A DNA stretch of 64,000 bases from Shewanella basaltis (GTDB lineage: Bacteria > Pseudomonadota > Gammaproteobacteria > Enterobacterales > Shewanellaceae), in NCBI RefSeq assembly GCF_023283885.1, contig NZ_JAKILA010000017.1, positions 47,015-111,014 of the forward strand, in the 5' to 3' direction. Numbering within the stretch: the first letter of the stretch is position 1; every line of letters begins with the position of its first letter. Position numbers and translations under genes: made by a program. The notes below the pieces were generated by a model. It had not been told where the DNA came from. It worked only from the letters and a program-made list of their open reading frames with translations, and made no database searches. This document shows, one piece after another, positions 18,847-27,377 of the stretch.

Positions 18847-19392
18847 ATGAAAGGTATTATTTTTAATGTACTTGAAGACATGATAGTTAAACAGTGTGGA
18901 ATGGCTGTCTGGAATGATTTATTAGCAAAACATGCTCCCGAAGATAGAGTCTATATCTCAGCTAAAAATTACCCAGAAAATGAACTCTTTGCCATCGTCA
19001 CAGAAGTGGCGACCATGCTAAACCTTCCAATACAAGATGTGATAAAGGCGTTTGGGCAATTTTTATTTTCGGGTTTAGCCGCCAACCATATAAAAGTCGT
19101 TGAACGGTTCGCAGACTTTACGTCGTTAGTGATGGGGATTCATAATATTATCCATGTTGAAGTCAATAAACTGTATCACGAGCCAGCCCTTCCGACGATT
19201 ATTTCAACGATGCTAGATAGCAATAATATCGAACTAAAATACCACTCGCCACGCAAGCTGTGTTTTTGCGCTGAAGGCTTAATCTTTGGTGCGGCAGATT
19301 ACTACCATCAACACATAAGCATTAAACATGATACTTGTATGCATCACGGTGCAGAACAATGCATCTTAAACATAGAGTTAAAACATGACTGA
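18847..19392 (+). CDS. hnoX: H-NOX heme nitric oxide sensor
   Basis: 181 residues, the normal length for a stand-alone H-NOX. It starts MKGIIFNVLEDMIVKQCG. The proximal heme ligand is His103 (IIHVEVNKLY), followed by the conserved Pro in PALP. The heme propionate-binding YxSxR motif is YHSPR, and the cysteines of LCFCAEG and DTCMHHGAEQC match the zinc-binding Cys/His set described in Shewanella H-NOX. NO binding to ferrous heme inhibits the partner kinase, encoded immediately downstream with an 8-bp overlap. From memory the protein is colinear with S. oneidensis H-NOX (SO2144). Confidence 0.96.
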   Translation: MKGIIFNVLEDMIVKQCGMAVWNDLLAKHAPEDRVYISAKNYPENELFAIVTEVATMLNLPIQDVIKAFGQFLFSGLAANHIKVVERFADFTSLVMGIHNIIHVEVNKLYHEPALPTIISTMLDSNNIELKYHSPRKLCFCAEGLIFGAADYYHQHISIKHDTCMHHGAEQCILNIELKHD

Positions 19393-20284
19393 TAAATCAA
19401 ACCCTTACTACATAGCCTATATTCGTGAAAAAAAAGCACGTGCTGAAATTGAGCAGATGCTAGAAGATTACACGAGACAAGTGTATGAAAAAAACGTGTT
19501 ATTAGAACAACAAATAGAGCAAATTAAAAACCAACAACAATCACTCATTCAACAAGAAAAACTTGCATTATTAGGTTCATTGGCCGCTGGTGTGGCCCAT
19601 GAAATCAACAATCCGTTGGCTTTCGTGATAAGTAATGTCACCACATTAAATAGTTATATTGCAGACTTGTTACGTGTTATTGGCAAAGATCAATTAACTG
19701 ATCCAGACAAACACAATATTGAATTTATCATTGAAGACTTACCAGAACTGATTAGTGATACCGACCAGGGATTTTTCCGTATAAAGGATATTGTCAAAAA
19801 CCTGCTGTTTTTTGCGAGAACAGATACGGAACAAATTACCGAGATTGTGTTGTGTAATGCAATTGAAATGGCGGTAAAACTACTCGGGCCTAAACTAAAG
19901 AATATTCACATTAAACAGGAGCTTAGTCAGGTTTCTAATGTTCAGTTTAACACTGGGGAAATAAATCAAGTATTGGTTAATATTTTAGTTAACGCTATAC
20001 AAGCCTGCGAAGCGTCAAACACTGATGACCCAATCATTACCATAAAACTGGCTCAAGATAATGATAAAATCAAACTCAATATAATTGATAATGGCTGTGG
20101 AATGACATCAGAAGTTAAACAAAGAATGTTTGATGCTTTTTACACCACCAAGCCTATTGGCACGGGTACCGGTATTGGTATGTCTATCGTTTTACAGATA
20201 CTGCAACAGCACAAGGCCCAAGTTGAGGTTCAATCTGAAGTCGGTAAAGGCACTGATGTCCAAATAACATTCAACGCAGCATAG
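19385..20284 (+). CDS. hnoK: H-NOX-associated histidine kinase
   Basis: Soluble kinase of 299 residues. An N-terminal coiled coil (about 10-55) precedes the dimerisation domain, with His72 in GVAHEINNPLAF. The ATPase has NQVLVNILVNAIQACE (N box), DNGCGM and GTGTGIGMSIV (G boxes). No membrane segment or sensor domain is present, as expected if it is controlled by the H-NOX protein encoded just before. The start overlaps hnoX by 8 bp, implying coupled translation. In S. oneidensis HnoK phosphorylates HnoB, HnoC and HnoD, all of which have homologues at 11681-15410. Confidence 0.93.
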   Translation: MTDKSNPYYIAYIREKKARAEIEQMLEDYTRQVYEKNVLLEQQIEQIKNQQQSLIQQEKLALLGSLAAGVAHEINNPLAFVISNVTTLNSYIADLLRVIGKDQLTDPDKHNIEFIIEDLPELISDTDQGFFRIKDIVKNLLFFARTDTEQITEIVLCNAIEMAVKLLGPKLKNIHIKQELSQVSNVQFNTGEINQVLVNILVNAIQACEASNTDDPIITIKLAQDNDKIKLNIIDNGCGMTSEVKQRMFDAFYTTKPIGTGTGIGMSIVLQILQQHKAQVEVQSEVGKGTDVQITFNAA

Positions 20285-20539
20285 TTTAATATTTTCAATA
20301 ACTTAAATGTTACTCATCAGCGGTTTTGTTAGTTAATAGTTTAATGATGGTCATCAGTACTGCAGGTCAGTATGCTTTAATTTACCTTAAATAATTTAAT
20401 AACCTAAAATGCAAATCACCTCACCTATATTATTAATCTTGTTCAATATAATTATTATGAAAACAAGAAATAATTAAAATAAAATCTTGCAATATCAGGT
20501 AAGCGATTAAAACAATATCATCTCAATCGCTTTGTTAAA

Positions 20540-21430
20540 TTAACGAACATACTTATCAAAAAAAGCTAATGTGCGTTGCCACGCCAGTTCTGCATTGACT
20601 TCATCAAACCGGGCTGTCGAATCATTATGAAAACCATGATTAGCTTTGCTGTACATTTGCATGGTGTAGGTCACTTTAGCTGCGATTAAGTCTTGCTCGT
20701 ATTCTGGCCAGGTTGCATTAACACGTTCATCGAGTTCAGCTAACTGAATGAGTAACGGCGCTTTAATATTAGCCCTTAATGTTTTTTCAGCCGGTGTGCC
20801 ATAAAACGGCACTCCAGCTTGCAATAAATCGGGTTTATAAGCTGCAAGGTAATTAACAATGTAACCACCAAAACAAAATCCAACCGCGCCTAATTTGCCA
20901 TTACTGCGCGGATTGGCTTTTAAAAACTCAGCCGCGGCAACAAAGTCCTCTTCTATTTTGCTTCTATCAAGCGTGCTTTGCATTTGACGACCTTCATCAT
21001 CGTTACCAGGATACCCTCCTAATGGAAACAATGCGTCGGGCGCAAAAGCAATAAACCCCGCTTTTGCCAGTCGTCTAGCAACATCTTCAATGTAAGGGTT
21101 TAAGCCGCGATTTTCATGTACCACTAACACAACGGGTAACGGGCCCTGCGTATTAACGGGTTCAACTAAATACCCTCGCCCTTTACCGTGTCCAGAAGGT
21201 GAATCAAAATTGACATACGTGGCCTTAATATCTGCATCATTAAACGACACCTGTTCTGCCAATGCATAATTAGGTAACAAAGCAGACGTTAACACACTCA
21301 TTGAGTAGCCTAATGCCACTAATGATCCTAATTTTGCAATAAAAGTACGACGATCCATCCCGCCATGTGCATACGAGTCATACCAATCAAACGCTTCTTG
21401 CGGTATCGCTTTGGTTGATTTTATCTCCAT
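20540..21430 (-). CDS. dienelactone hydrolase family protein, YghX-like, with twin-arginine segment
   Basis: Alpha/beta hydrolase of 296 residues. The nucleophile is Cys186 in GFCFGGYIV; the acid and His are in AELDERV and ANHGFHND. The N-terminal 24 residues precede MDRRTFIAKLG and a hydrophobic stretch ending NYALAEQ, which looks like a Tat-type signal with an extended N-region, as in E. coli YghX. HENRGLNPYIEDVARRLAKAG is shared with that family. AGAGGGAACTC precedes the ATG at 21430, supporting the long start. No substrate can be named. The gene stands alone between hnoK (255 bp away, convergent) and the regulator at 21535. Confidence 0.86.
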   Translation of the reverse strand: MEIKSTKAIPQEAFDWYDSYAHGGMDRRTFIAKLGSLVALGYSMSVLTSALLPNYALAEQVSFNDADIKATYVNFDSPSGHGKGRGYLVEPVNTQGPLPVVLVVHENRGLNPYIEDVARRLAKAGFIAFAPDALFPLGGYPGNDDEGRQMQSTLDRSKIEEDFVAAAEFLKANPRSNGKLGAVGFCFGGYIVNYLAAYKPDLLQAGVPFYGTPAEKTLRANIKAPLLIQLAELDERVNATWPEYEQDLIAAKVTYTMQMYSKANHGFHNDSTARFDEVNAELAWQRTLAFFDKYVR

Positions 21431-21534
21431 GAGTTCCCTCTGATATTGATGAATAAGTTACAAGTAATAGCATGATGATGTATGGCAATATTACACCAGT
21501 GGTTGAACAATACGATTACCAGGTTCATTTAAGT

Positions 21535-22485
21535 TCATTTTTGATGGCGTTTCAGTGTTTGTGAAGGATTTTCTCCAAATAACTGGGTGTAATCTTTAGT
21601 AAATTGCCCTGGATGCCAAAATCCCCAATTTGCAGCAATGACCGATATTGTTTTATCTTGAGCCGGTTGTTTCAGTTCACGCCTGACGTTATTAAAACGT
21701 GTTAATCGTAAAAAACGTAATGGATTAATGCCTAGTATCGATTCAAAACTGTATTGCAAGGTTCGGCGGCTAACATGAGTGTACTCACACAACTGACTAA
21801 TCGTGATTGCTTGATATGGATTAGCTTCAATAAATTGTTTTACCTTATCGACAACCATCAATCTATGCTTGTAACTCGGGGCCGCTGTTGGTACTGCTTC
21901 TTGCTTGCCTAATAAACTGATGGCTATTGTATTGATTACATCTTGCTGTAATTGACTTTGCAAACCTAAATCACTGGACACAAGTAGTTGCGACAATGCC
22001 TGTTTACTTTGTGCCAATATACTCGGGTTTATCGCTAAACGGGCTTGATTTTGTGACAAGAGATTCATTAGATTAACCCCTTGAATGTCTGCTATATCCT
22101 GCAAGACTTGTCGATTTAACACAATACCAAATACAGTAAAGTATTCTGGCGTAATTAACTCAAAATCATACTCGCTAGTGCGACACATAATTTGATGTTT
22201 CTCAACATGCAAACCATTGATTTTACTTTCAGTTGAATTTTCTGGAATACCTATCCATACAGAGTCTGGGGCAATATTACACTGCTGTCTTAATGCTCGC
22301 TGCGTAAACTCTTTAAACACATGTGAATGGGGGTATGTTACCCCTTCAATACAGCCATAAAATTCACCATCACTGGTTTGGTCATAAATTTGTTGCCATT
22401 GCGTCAGATTGTGTGCCTGTTGATCAACATCAGTCGTTTTAAAAATGTTCTTTCGTGGTGCTTGATGACCAATATGGTGCTGCAT
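21535..22485 (-). CDS. eutR: AraC-family regulator, EutR-like
   Basis: 316 residues. Two helix-turn-helix units form the C-terminal AraC domain (ISQLCEYTHVSRRTLQYSFE, then TISVIAANWGFWHPGQFTKD). The N-terminal half (about 1-210) is an effector domain of the EutR type. It diverges from eutBC and the permease gene, so it probably activates them with ethanolamine and adenosylcobalamin as in other bacteria. The ATG at 22485 follows GAGGTCACGT and is preferred to the in-frame TTG at 22497. Confidence 0.85.
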   Translation of the reverse strand: MQHHIGHQAPRKNIFKTTDVDQQAHNLTQWQQIYDQTSDGEFYGCIEGVTYPHSHVFKEFTQRALRQQCNIAPDSVWIGIPENSTESKINGLHVEKHQIMCRTSEYDFELITPEYFTVFGIVLNRQVLQDIADIQGVNLMNLLSQNQARLAINPSILAQSKQALSQLLVSSDLGLQSQLQQDVINTIAISLLGKQEAVPTAAPSYKHRLMVVDKVKQFIEANPYQAITISQLCEYTHVSRRTLQYSFESILGINPLRFLRLTRFNNVRRELKQPAQDKTISVIAANWGFWHPGQFTKDYTQLFGENPSQTLKRHQK

Positions 22486-22601
22486 ACGTGACCTCAATAC
22501 TTTCTTGTTTTATTCATCACTGGTTATTCACCTATAAACCTAAGCCTATCTATCTGAAAAATAGCTAAAAAACTAGATTTGCCAAAAATCGATAGTCACT
22601 T

Positions 22602-22615
22602 GGTACGGTTTAAGC
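22602..22615 (+). promoter_or_regulatory. possible sigma-54 promoter of eutBC
   Basis: TTGGTACG then AAGCTG gives the invariant GG-N10-GC spacing (GG 22602-22603, GC 22614-22615) about 87 bp before the eutB ATG. The -12 half (AAGC rather than TTGC) is a poor match, so this is a weak call. Confidence 0.28.
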
Positions 22616-22701
22616 TGAATGACTTAAGGTGAGCAGAACTTATCTGAATGCAATTCAGCAAAAGCTATACCAAGAGTGCAGCGGTCAATATTGAGGTTTT
22701 A

Positions 22702-24105
22702 ATGAGTCAGTCATACCGGTACATGTTAGGTAATCAAACCTATCATTTTAAAAATTTAGCGCAACTAATGGCCAAAGCGACGCCACAACGCTCTGGTGAT
22801 CGATTAGCTGGTGTTATTGCGCACTCTGCTGAAGAACGGGCGGTTGCCCAAATGACATTGGCCGATGTGCCATTAAAAAACTTTTTGAATGAAGCCTTAA
22901 TTCCTTACGAAAAAGACGAAATAACTCGGCTTATTTTAGATGAACATGACATCAAAGCATTTGCATATATCAGTCATTTAACCGTTGGCGATTTTCGTAA
23001 TTGGTTATTGAGTGATTACGCAACACCTCAGGTATTAGCTTCGGTACGCATGGGGATTACTCCTGAAATGGCCGCTGCAGTCAGTAAAATTATGCGCAAT
23101 CAAGATTTAATTTTAGTGGCTAAAAAATGCCATGTCAGTAGTGCATTTAGAAATACGATTGGCCTACCTGGACACCTTTCTACCCGTTTACAACCTAACC
23201 ACCCTACTGATGATGTTAATGGTATTGCTGCGTCAATGCTCGATGGGTTGTTATATGGTAATGGCGATGCTGTCATCGGAATTAATCCAGCCACAGACAA
23301 TGTGGCACAGGCCATAAAATTGATGAAACTAATGGATGATGTTATTCAAAAGTATCAAATCCCAACCCAAAGTTGTGTGTTAACACATGTCACTAACACC
23401 ATTGAGTGCATAGAAGCTGGCGCACCTGTTGACTTAGTATTTCAATCCATCGGCGGAACAGAAGCGACTAACAGTAGTTTTGGTTTTAGTTTAAATACCT
23501 TAGCAGAAGCACAAGATGCAGCCCTTAGCCTGCAGCGCGGCACAATTGGCAGTAATGTGATGTATTTTGAAACAGGTCAAGGCAGCGCTCTGTCGGCCAA
23601 TGCGCATCACGGTTTAGATCAACAGACTTGCGAATCTCGGGCTTATGCTGTTGCACGAAAATTTAATCCATTACTGGTCAATACCGTGGTGGGGTTTATT
23701 GGTCCCGAATATCTGTTTGATGGCAAAGAAATCACCCGAGCAGGTTTAGAAGATCATTTTTGCGGCAAATTGCTTGGCATCCCAATGGGGTGCGATGTTT
23801 GCTACACCAACCATGCTGAAGCAGACCAAAACGACATGGATAACTTACTCACATTGCTCGGCGTGGCAGGATGTTCGTTTGTTATGGGTATTCCTGGCTC
23901 TGACGACATTATGCTTAATTATCAAACCACTTCATTTCACGATGCTTTATATGTTCGCCGAGTGCTAGGTTCGCGCCCGGCTCCAGAATTTGAACAATGG
24001 TTAACTAAAATGAACATCATGCAAGATGTTTCAGACACCATTTTGTCAAATCGCCTCCCAAGTGCATTCGCTAAACCGCTGCGAGCTATACAAGGAGGTC
24101 ATTAA
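22702..24105 (+). CDS. eutB: ethanolamine ammonia-lyase, large subunit
   Basis: 467 residues from the ATG at 22702, close to the usual length of about 455. EutBC is the adenosylcobalamin radical enzyme that splits ethanolamine into acetaldehyde and ammonia. Family landmarks include RSGDRLAGVIA near the N-terminus, the barrel segments IGINPATDN, FQSIGGTEATN and YFETGQGSALSANAHHG, and GMGCDVCYTNHAEADQ-like text (here IPMGCDVCYTNHAEADQ). GAGG precedes this ATG; an upstream in-frame ATG at 22648 would add 18 non-homologous residues. eutC follows immediately. No other eut microcompartment gene is near, as in Pseudomonas-type ethanolamine use. Confidence 0.96.
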   Translation: MSQSYRYMLGNQTYHFKNLAQLMAKATPQRSGDRLAGVIAHSAEERAVAQMTLADVPLKNFLNEALIPYEKDEITRLILDEHDIKAFAYISHLTVGDFRNWLLSDYATPQVLASVRMGITPEMAAAVSKIMRNQDLILVAKKCHVSSAFRNTIGLPGHLSTRLQPNHPTDDVNGIAASMLDGLLYGNGDAVIGINPATDNVAQAIKLMKLMDDVIQKYQIPTQSCVLTHVTNTIECIEAGAPVDLVFQSIGGTEATNSSFGFSLNTLAEAQDAALSLQRGTIGSNVMYFETGQGSALSANAHHGLDQQTCESRAYAVARKFNPLLVNTVVGFIGPEYLFDGKEITRAGLEDHFCGKLLGIPMGCDVCYTNHAEADQNDMDNLLTLLGVAGCSFVMGIPGSDDIMLNYQTTSFHDALYVRRVLGSRPAPEFEQWLTKMNIMQDVSDTILSNRLPSAFAKPLRAIQGGH

Positions 24106-24993
24106 ATGAAGCAAATGAATACCAAGTCACCATTTACACACATCGACTCAGATGAAGCATTGGCACAAAACGGTGCTGTGGTTGCCAATCCTTGGCGCGA
24201 TTTACGCCAATTTACAGATGCCCGAATTGGGCTAGGTAGAGCAGGAATTAGCTTACCTACAGCAGAATTACTCGCGTTTCAGTTATCACATGCACAGGCT
24301 CGTGATGCCGTAAATTTGCCTTTAGACATCAGACGTTTAACAACCTTGCTATCCACAACCTCAGTATTAGAAAACCTTGATCCACCCTTGGTGGTAACAA
24401 GCCAAGCTATAGACCGCTTAACCTATTTACAACGACCCGATCTGGGTAGAAAACTCTCTGAACATGGTCGCAACCAGTTAATCGATTATGTTAATCGAAA
24501 CAACATACCCAACAAACCATACGATTTAGCTATTGTGGTGGTTGATGGTTTGTCATCACTGGCAGTACAAAACAATGCCCAACCATTTATCAACGAACTG
24601 ATAACTCAACTTAACGCAACCGACACCCCATTAACCTTAGCGCCAATCACATTAGTACAACAAGGACGAGTTGCCATTGGTGATGACATCGGCCAATTGC
24701 TCAATTCACAAATCGTCATTGTACTGATTGGAGAACGTCCAGGATTAAGCTCACCAGACAGCCTAGGGTTATACATGACATGGGCGCCTAAAACGGGCTT
24801 AACTGACGCTTATCGAAACTGCATCTCAAATATTCGTCCGGCAGGATTACCCTATCAAGAAGCAGCAAAACGCACAATCTACCTGATACAACAGGCTAAA
24901 AAGCTCAAGTTAACAGGCGTAAATTTAAAAGATCGAACTCAGGACGATGTAATAGAACACCAAAATAACACTAAAAACTTTTTAATCGCATAA
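24106..24993 (+). CDS. eutC: ethanolamine ammonia-lyase, small subunit
   Basis: 295 residues, the normal EutC length. VNPWRDLRQFTDARIGLG-like text (here VANPWRDLRQFTDARIGLGR) marks the N-terminus. Cobalamin-contacting segments include VVDGLSSLAVQ, LIGERPGLSSPDSLG and NCISNIRPAGLPY. It forms the B12-binding part of the EutBC oligomer. A perfect AGGAGG lies 7 nt before the ATG, inside the end of eutB, and the ATG abuts the eutB stop, so the subunits are made together. Confidence 0.96.
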   Translation: MKQMNTKSPFTHIDSDEALAQNGAVVANPWRDLRQFTDARIGLGRAGISLPTAELLAFQLSHAQARDAVNLPLDIRRLTTLLSTTSVLENLDPPLVVTSQAIDRLTYLQRPDLGRKLSEHGRNQLIDYVNRNNIPNKPYDLAIVVVDGLSSLAVQNNAQPFINELITQLNATDTPLTLAPITLVQQGRVAIGDDIGQLLNSQIVIVLIGERPGLSSPDSLGLYMTWAPKTGLTDAYRNCISNIRPAGLPYQEAAKRTIYLIQQAKKLKLTGVNLKDRTQDDVIEHQNNTKNFLIA

Positions 24994-25015
24994 CAAATAA
25001 TAACGGAGAAATGCA

Positions 25016-26416
25016 ATGTCAGATAACAATGAGTATCTTGCCAAACGGCAATTAAAAAGCGGCACTGCCGGCTGGATTTTATTAGCAGGTTTAGGGGTGT
25101 CCTATGTGATATCTGGAGATTTTGCTGGTTGGAATTTTGGCATAGCCGAAGCTGGCTGGGGCGGATTTGCCATCGCAGCTATGTTGATGGCGGTAATGTA
25201 TTTGTCTTTAGTGTTGTCATTAGCAGAAATGTCAGCAGCCATCCCGACAGCGGGAGGTGGTTATAGTTTCGCGCGACAAGCCATGGGCCCTGCCGGTGGC
25301 TATTTAACAGGCTTGGCAGTATTAATTGAATACGCCCTAGCACCTGCTGCCATTGTCATTTTTATTGGTTCAGCAGTACAAGAACTGCTTGGCTTTAACG
25401 GCCCTTGGGTTTATGCGCTATTTTATTTAGTATTTGTTGGTATCCATTTAGCCGGCGTCGGTGAAGCGCTAAAAGTAATGATGGTAATCAGTGGGTTAGC
25501 AGTACTGGCCATTATTGCTACCGCAGTGGTGTTAGTGGCAAATTTTGATGCCAGTAAGTTATACGATGTTGCTGTTACTGATGCCGCCGGAGCCAGTGAA
25601 TTGTTGCCATTAGGCTGGTACGGTGTATGGGCAGCATTACCCTTTGCGATGTGGCTATTTTTGGCTGTTGAAGGTGTACCATTAGCTGCAGAAGAAGCTA
25701 AAAACCCTGCAAAAGATGTCCCCAAAGGGATTATAGGTGCAATGATCTTTTTATTATTTACCGCGTTACTTGTGGTGGTATTAGTGCCAGGCGTTGGCGG
25801 CGCGGCTGCAATGGGCGCGAGTGCGGTTCCGTTAGTAGATGCATTAAAGGTGACCGGTAATGACAGTTTAGCAACTGTGGTAAACATTTTAGGATTAGCG
25901 GGGTTAGTGGCATCATTTTTCTCCATTATTTATGGATATAGCCGTTTAGTCTTCGCATTGTCTCGTGCAGGGTATTTGCCACGTTCATTATCAATTACTA
26001 CGTCTCGTAAAGTCCCTGCCCGTGCACTTATTGTACCTGCGATATTTGGTTTTATTGCCTCGCTCAGTGGCGAAGGAGATTTAATGTTGGCAATGGCTGT
26101 GGTTGGTGCAACCGTATCTTATGCATTAATGGCACTGAGCCATATATTACTGCGTATTAAACAACCTAATTTAGCACGACCATACAAAACACCTGGCGGA
26201 GTGTTTACCTCTGGGCTGGCGCTTGTTCTGTCGTTAATAGCCTTAACAGGTGTTTATGCCTTTGACCCACGTGCTTTTATTTTTACCATGGGCTTATTTG
26301 TTATTGGTGCGGCATATTATTTTGGCTACAGCTCAAAACGATTAGTCGCAAAAAGTGCAGACGAAGAGTTTGCCATGTTAGCCGCAGCAGAATCCGATTT
26401 ATCACTGGCTAATTAG
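25016..26416 (+). CDS. eat: ethanolamine permease, APC superfamily
   Basis: 466 residues with about 12 hydrophobic segments of the amino acid-polyamine-organocation type. The first helix begins SGTAGWILLAGLGVSYVISG, the pattern of ethanolamine permeases (eat/EutP), and AIPTAGGGYSFAR is the conserved APC loop. It lies 22 bp after eutC with GGAGAA before the ATG, so it should import the substrate of EutBC. The MITE at 26418 starts directly after the stop codon. Confidence 0.93.
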   Translation: MSDNNEYLAKRQLKSGTAGWILLAGLGVSYVISGDFAGWNFGIAEAGWGGFAIAAMLMAVMYLSLVLSLAEMSAAIPTAGGGYSFARQAMGPAGGYLTGLAVLIEYALAPAAIVIFIGSAVQELLGFNGPWVYALFYLVFVGIHLAGVGEALKVMMVISGLAVLAIIATAVVLVANFDASKLYDVAVTDAAGASELLPLGWYGVWAALPFAMWLFLAVEGVPLAAEEAKNPAKDVPKGIIGAMIFLLFTALLVVVLVPGVGGAAAMGASAVPLVDALKVTGNDSLATVVNILGLAGLVASFFSIIYGYSRLVFALSRAGYLPRSLSITTSRKVPARALIVPAIFGFIASLSGEGDLMLAMAVVGATVSYALMALSHILLRIKQPNLARPYKTPGGVFTSGLALVLSLIALTGVYAFDPRAFIFTMGLFVIGAAYYFGYSSKRLVAKSADEEFAMLAAAESDLSLAN

Positions 26417-26417
26417 T

Positions 26418-26615
26418 TAACCTGAGCTCAGGATAAGGGATGAACTTATGCTATTTAAAATCAACATGTTACCCATTCTCACTTTCAAGCTTGTCATTTG
26501 TTCTGCTAACAAGGCGAATTGACGCGTCAATAGCTAGCCTATTGTAAGTCGATTCAACGCAGTGAGCAGGGCAAAGGACTGTTTGAAAGGCATTTATTAT
26601 CCCGAGCTCAGGTTA
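26418..26615. mobile_element. MITE-like element, family A (complete copy)
   Basis: 198-bp element with 19-bp terminal inverted repeats: TAACCTGAGCTCAGGATAA at 26418-26436 and its complement with one mismatch at 26597-26615. The inside has no ORF. The left 120 bp or so matches 62892-63000, and one end recurs at 47116. It inserted 1 bp after the permease stop codon. Absence of coding content suggests movement by a transposase in trans. Confidence 0.75.
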
Positions 26616-26631
26616 GTTAGAGTTTACTATA

Positions 26632-26659
26632 AAAAGGCCCTGATTATTCAGGGCCTTTT
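26632..26659. terminator. bidirectional rho-independent terminator
   Basis: A 12-bp perfect stem (AAAAGGCCCTGA with TCAGGGCCTTTT, loop TTAT) flanked by A and T tracts. It sits between the convergent eut operon and the VF530 gene and would serve both. Confidence 0.9.
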
Positions 26660-26666
26660 AGTATCA

Positions 26667-27233
26667 TTATTTACCCCAGGGATTACTGGGATCTGACGAC
26701 ACAGAACGACTAGGTTTAGATGAACTGTCACCATCTCGACGGTAGGAGTTCTTGGGTGCACTTGCCCCAGCACGATTGTCATAACCTGTGTTTTTTCTAT
26801 TCACTTGATGCTTACCCGCACCTCTTGGACCATTGGTATTTCGGTTTGCTTCAAAATTTTCGGCCGCTTGGGCGTGCATTCTTGCGATAGACTCAAAGGT
26901 AAGCTCCATTGGCTTACGTGGTACTATGCCGGCAGCAAAGCCACGTTCCCGTGGTTTTAAATCAAATTGATCGCCTACCGCTTTTGGCATGCGTTTATAT
27001 CGGTATAAATAAAAATTTTCGACTTTTTCTCTGGCCCATTCGGTCTTTTTTAAAAACTTAATGCAACCTTCAATTGACGGATTTAAATTAAAACATTCAA
27101 GCTTTAATGCCGCGTATAATATTTTCCAATCGTAACAATTAACCAGCTCAGTAATTAATGTTTCAAGCTTAAGTCCATGTAATGGATTGTTTTGTTGCTC
27201 TTCTACCATGGTATGTCCAATTTTGTACTGCAT
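26667..27233 (-). CDS. VF530-family (DUF2132) DNA-binding-like protein with basic low-complexity tail
   Basis: 188 residues. The first 75 or so carry the VF530 core: NNPLHGLKLETLITELVNCY, then FNLNPSIEGCIKFLKKTEWA and REKVENFYLY. The family was named from a Vibrio fischeri structure and is thought to bind nucleic acid. The remaining 110 residues are rich in Arg, Asn, Gly and Ser (RGAGKHQ, YDNRAGA, SYRRDGDSSSKPSRS) and look disordered, as in RNA-binding proteins. Most family members are only about 75-90 residues long. The start may be 27233 or the ATG at 27209; neither has a clear Shine-Dalgarno. Confidence 0.8.
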   Translation of the reverse strand: MQYKIGHTMVEEQQNNPLHGLKLETLITELVNCYDWKILYAALKLECFNLNPSIEGCIKFLKKTEWAREKVENFYLYRYKRMPKAVGDQFDLKPRERGFAAGIVPRKPMELTFESIARMHAQAAENFEANRNTNGPRGAGKHQVNRKNTGYDNRAGASAPKNSYRRDGDSSSKPSRSVSSDPSNPWGK

Positions 27234-27255
27234 GCCAAATATGCATTAATGCCTT

Positions 27256-27315
27256 TATACCCAAACAACCTGAAGAGGCTCGATTTCAGCAAGCATTACA
27301 GGTTAATTGGGTATA
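27256..27315. repeat. 60-bp palindromic repeat, family B (minimal copy)
   Basis: TATACCCAA at 27256-27264 pairs exactly with TTGGGTATA at 27307-27315, with AACCTG/CAGGTT pairing inside. The left 35 bp (CCCAAACAACCTGAAG then CTCGATTTCAGCAAG) is nearly identical to the left end of the larger element at 36416, so this looks like a deletion derivative. Confidence 0.7.
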
Positions 27316-27377
27316 GTATCAACAAAACACCATAAACTACGATTAAATCTGATGTGCTTGGCACATAAAACCCAGTT

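Noticed and set aside
25423..25926. 167-codon minus-strand frame inside the permease gene
   Set aside because: Rich in Ala, Thr and Asn in the way expected from reading an APC transporter gene backwards; no independent support.
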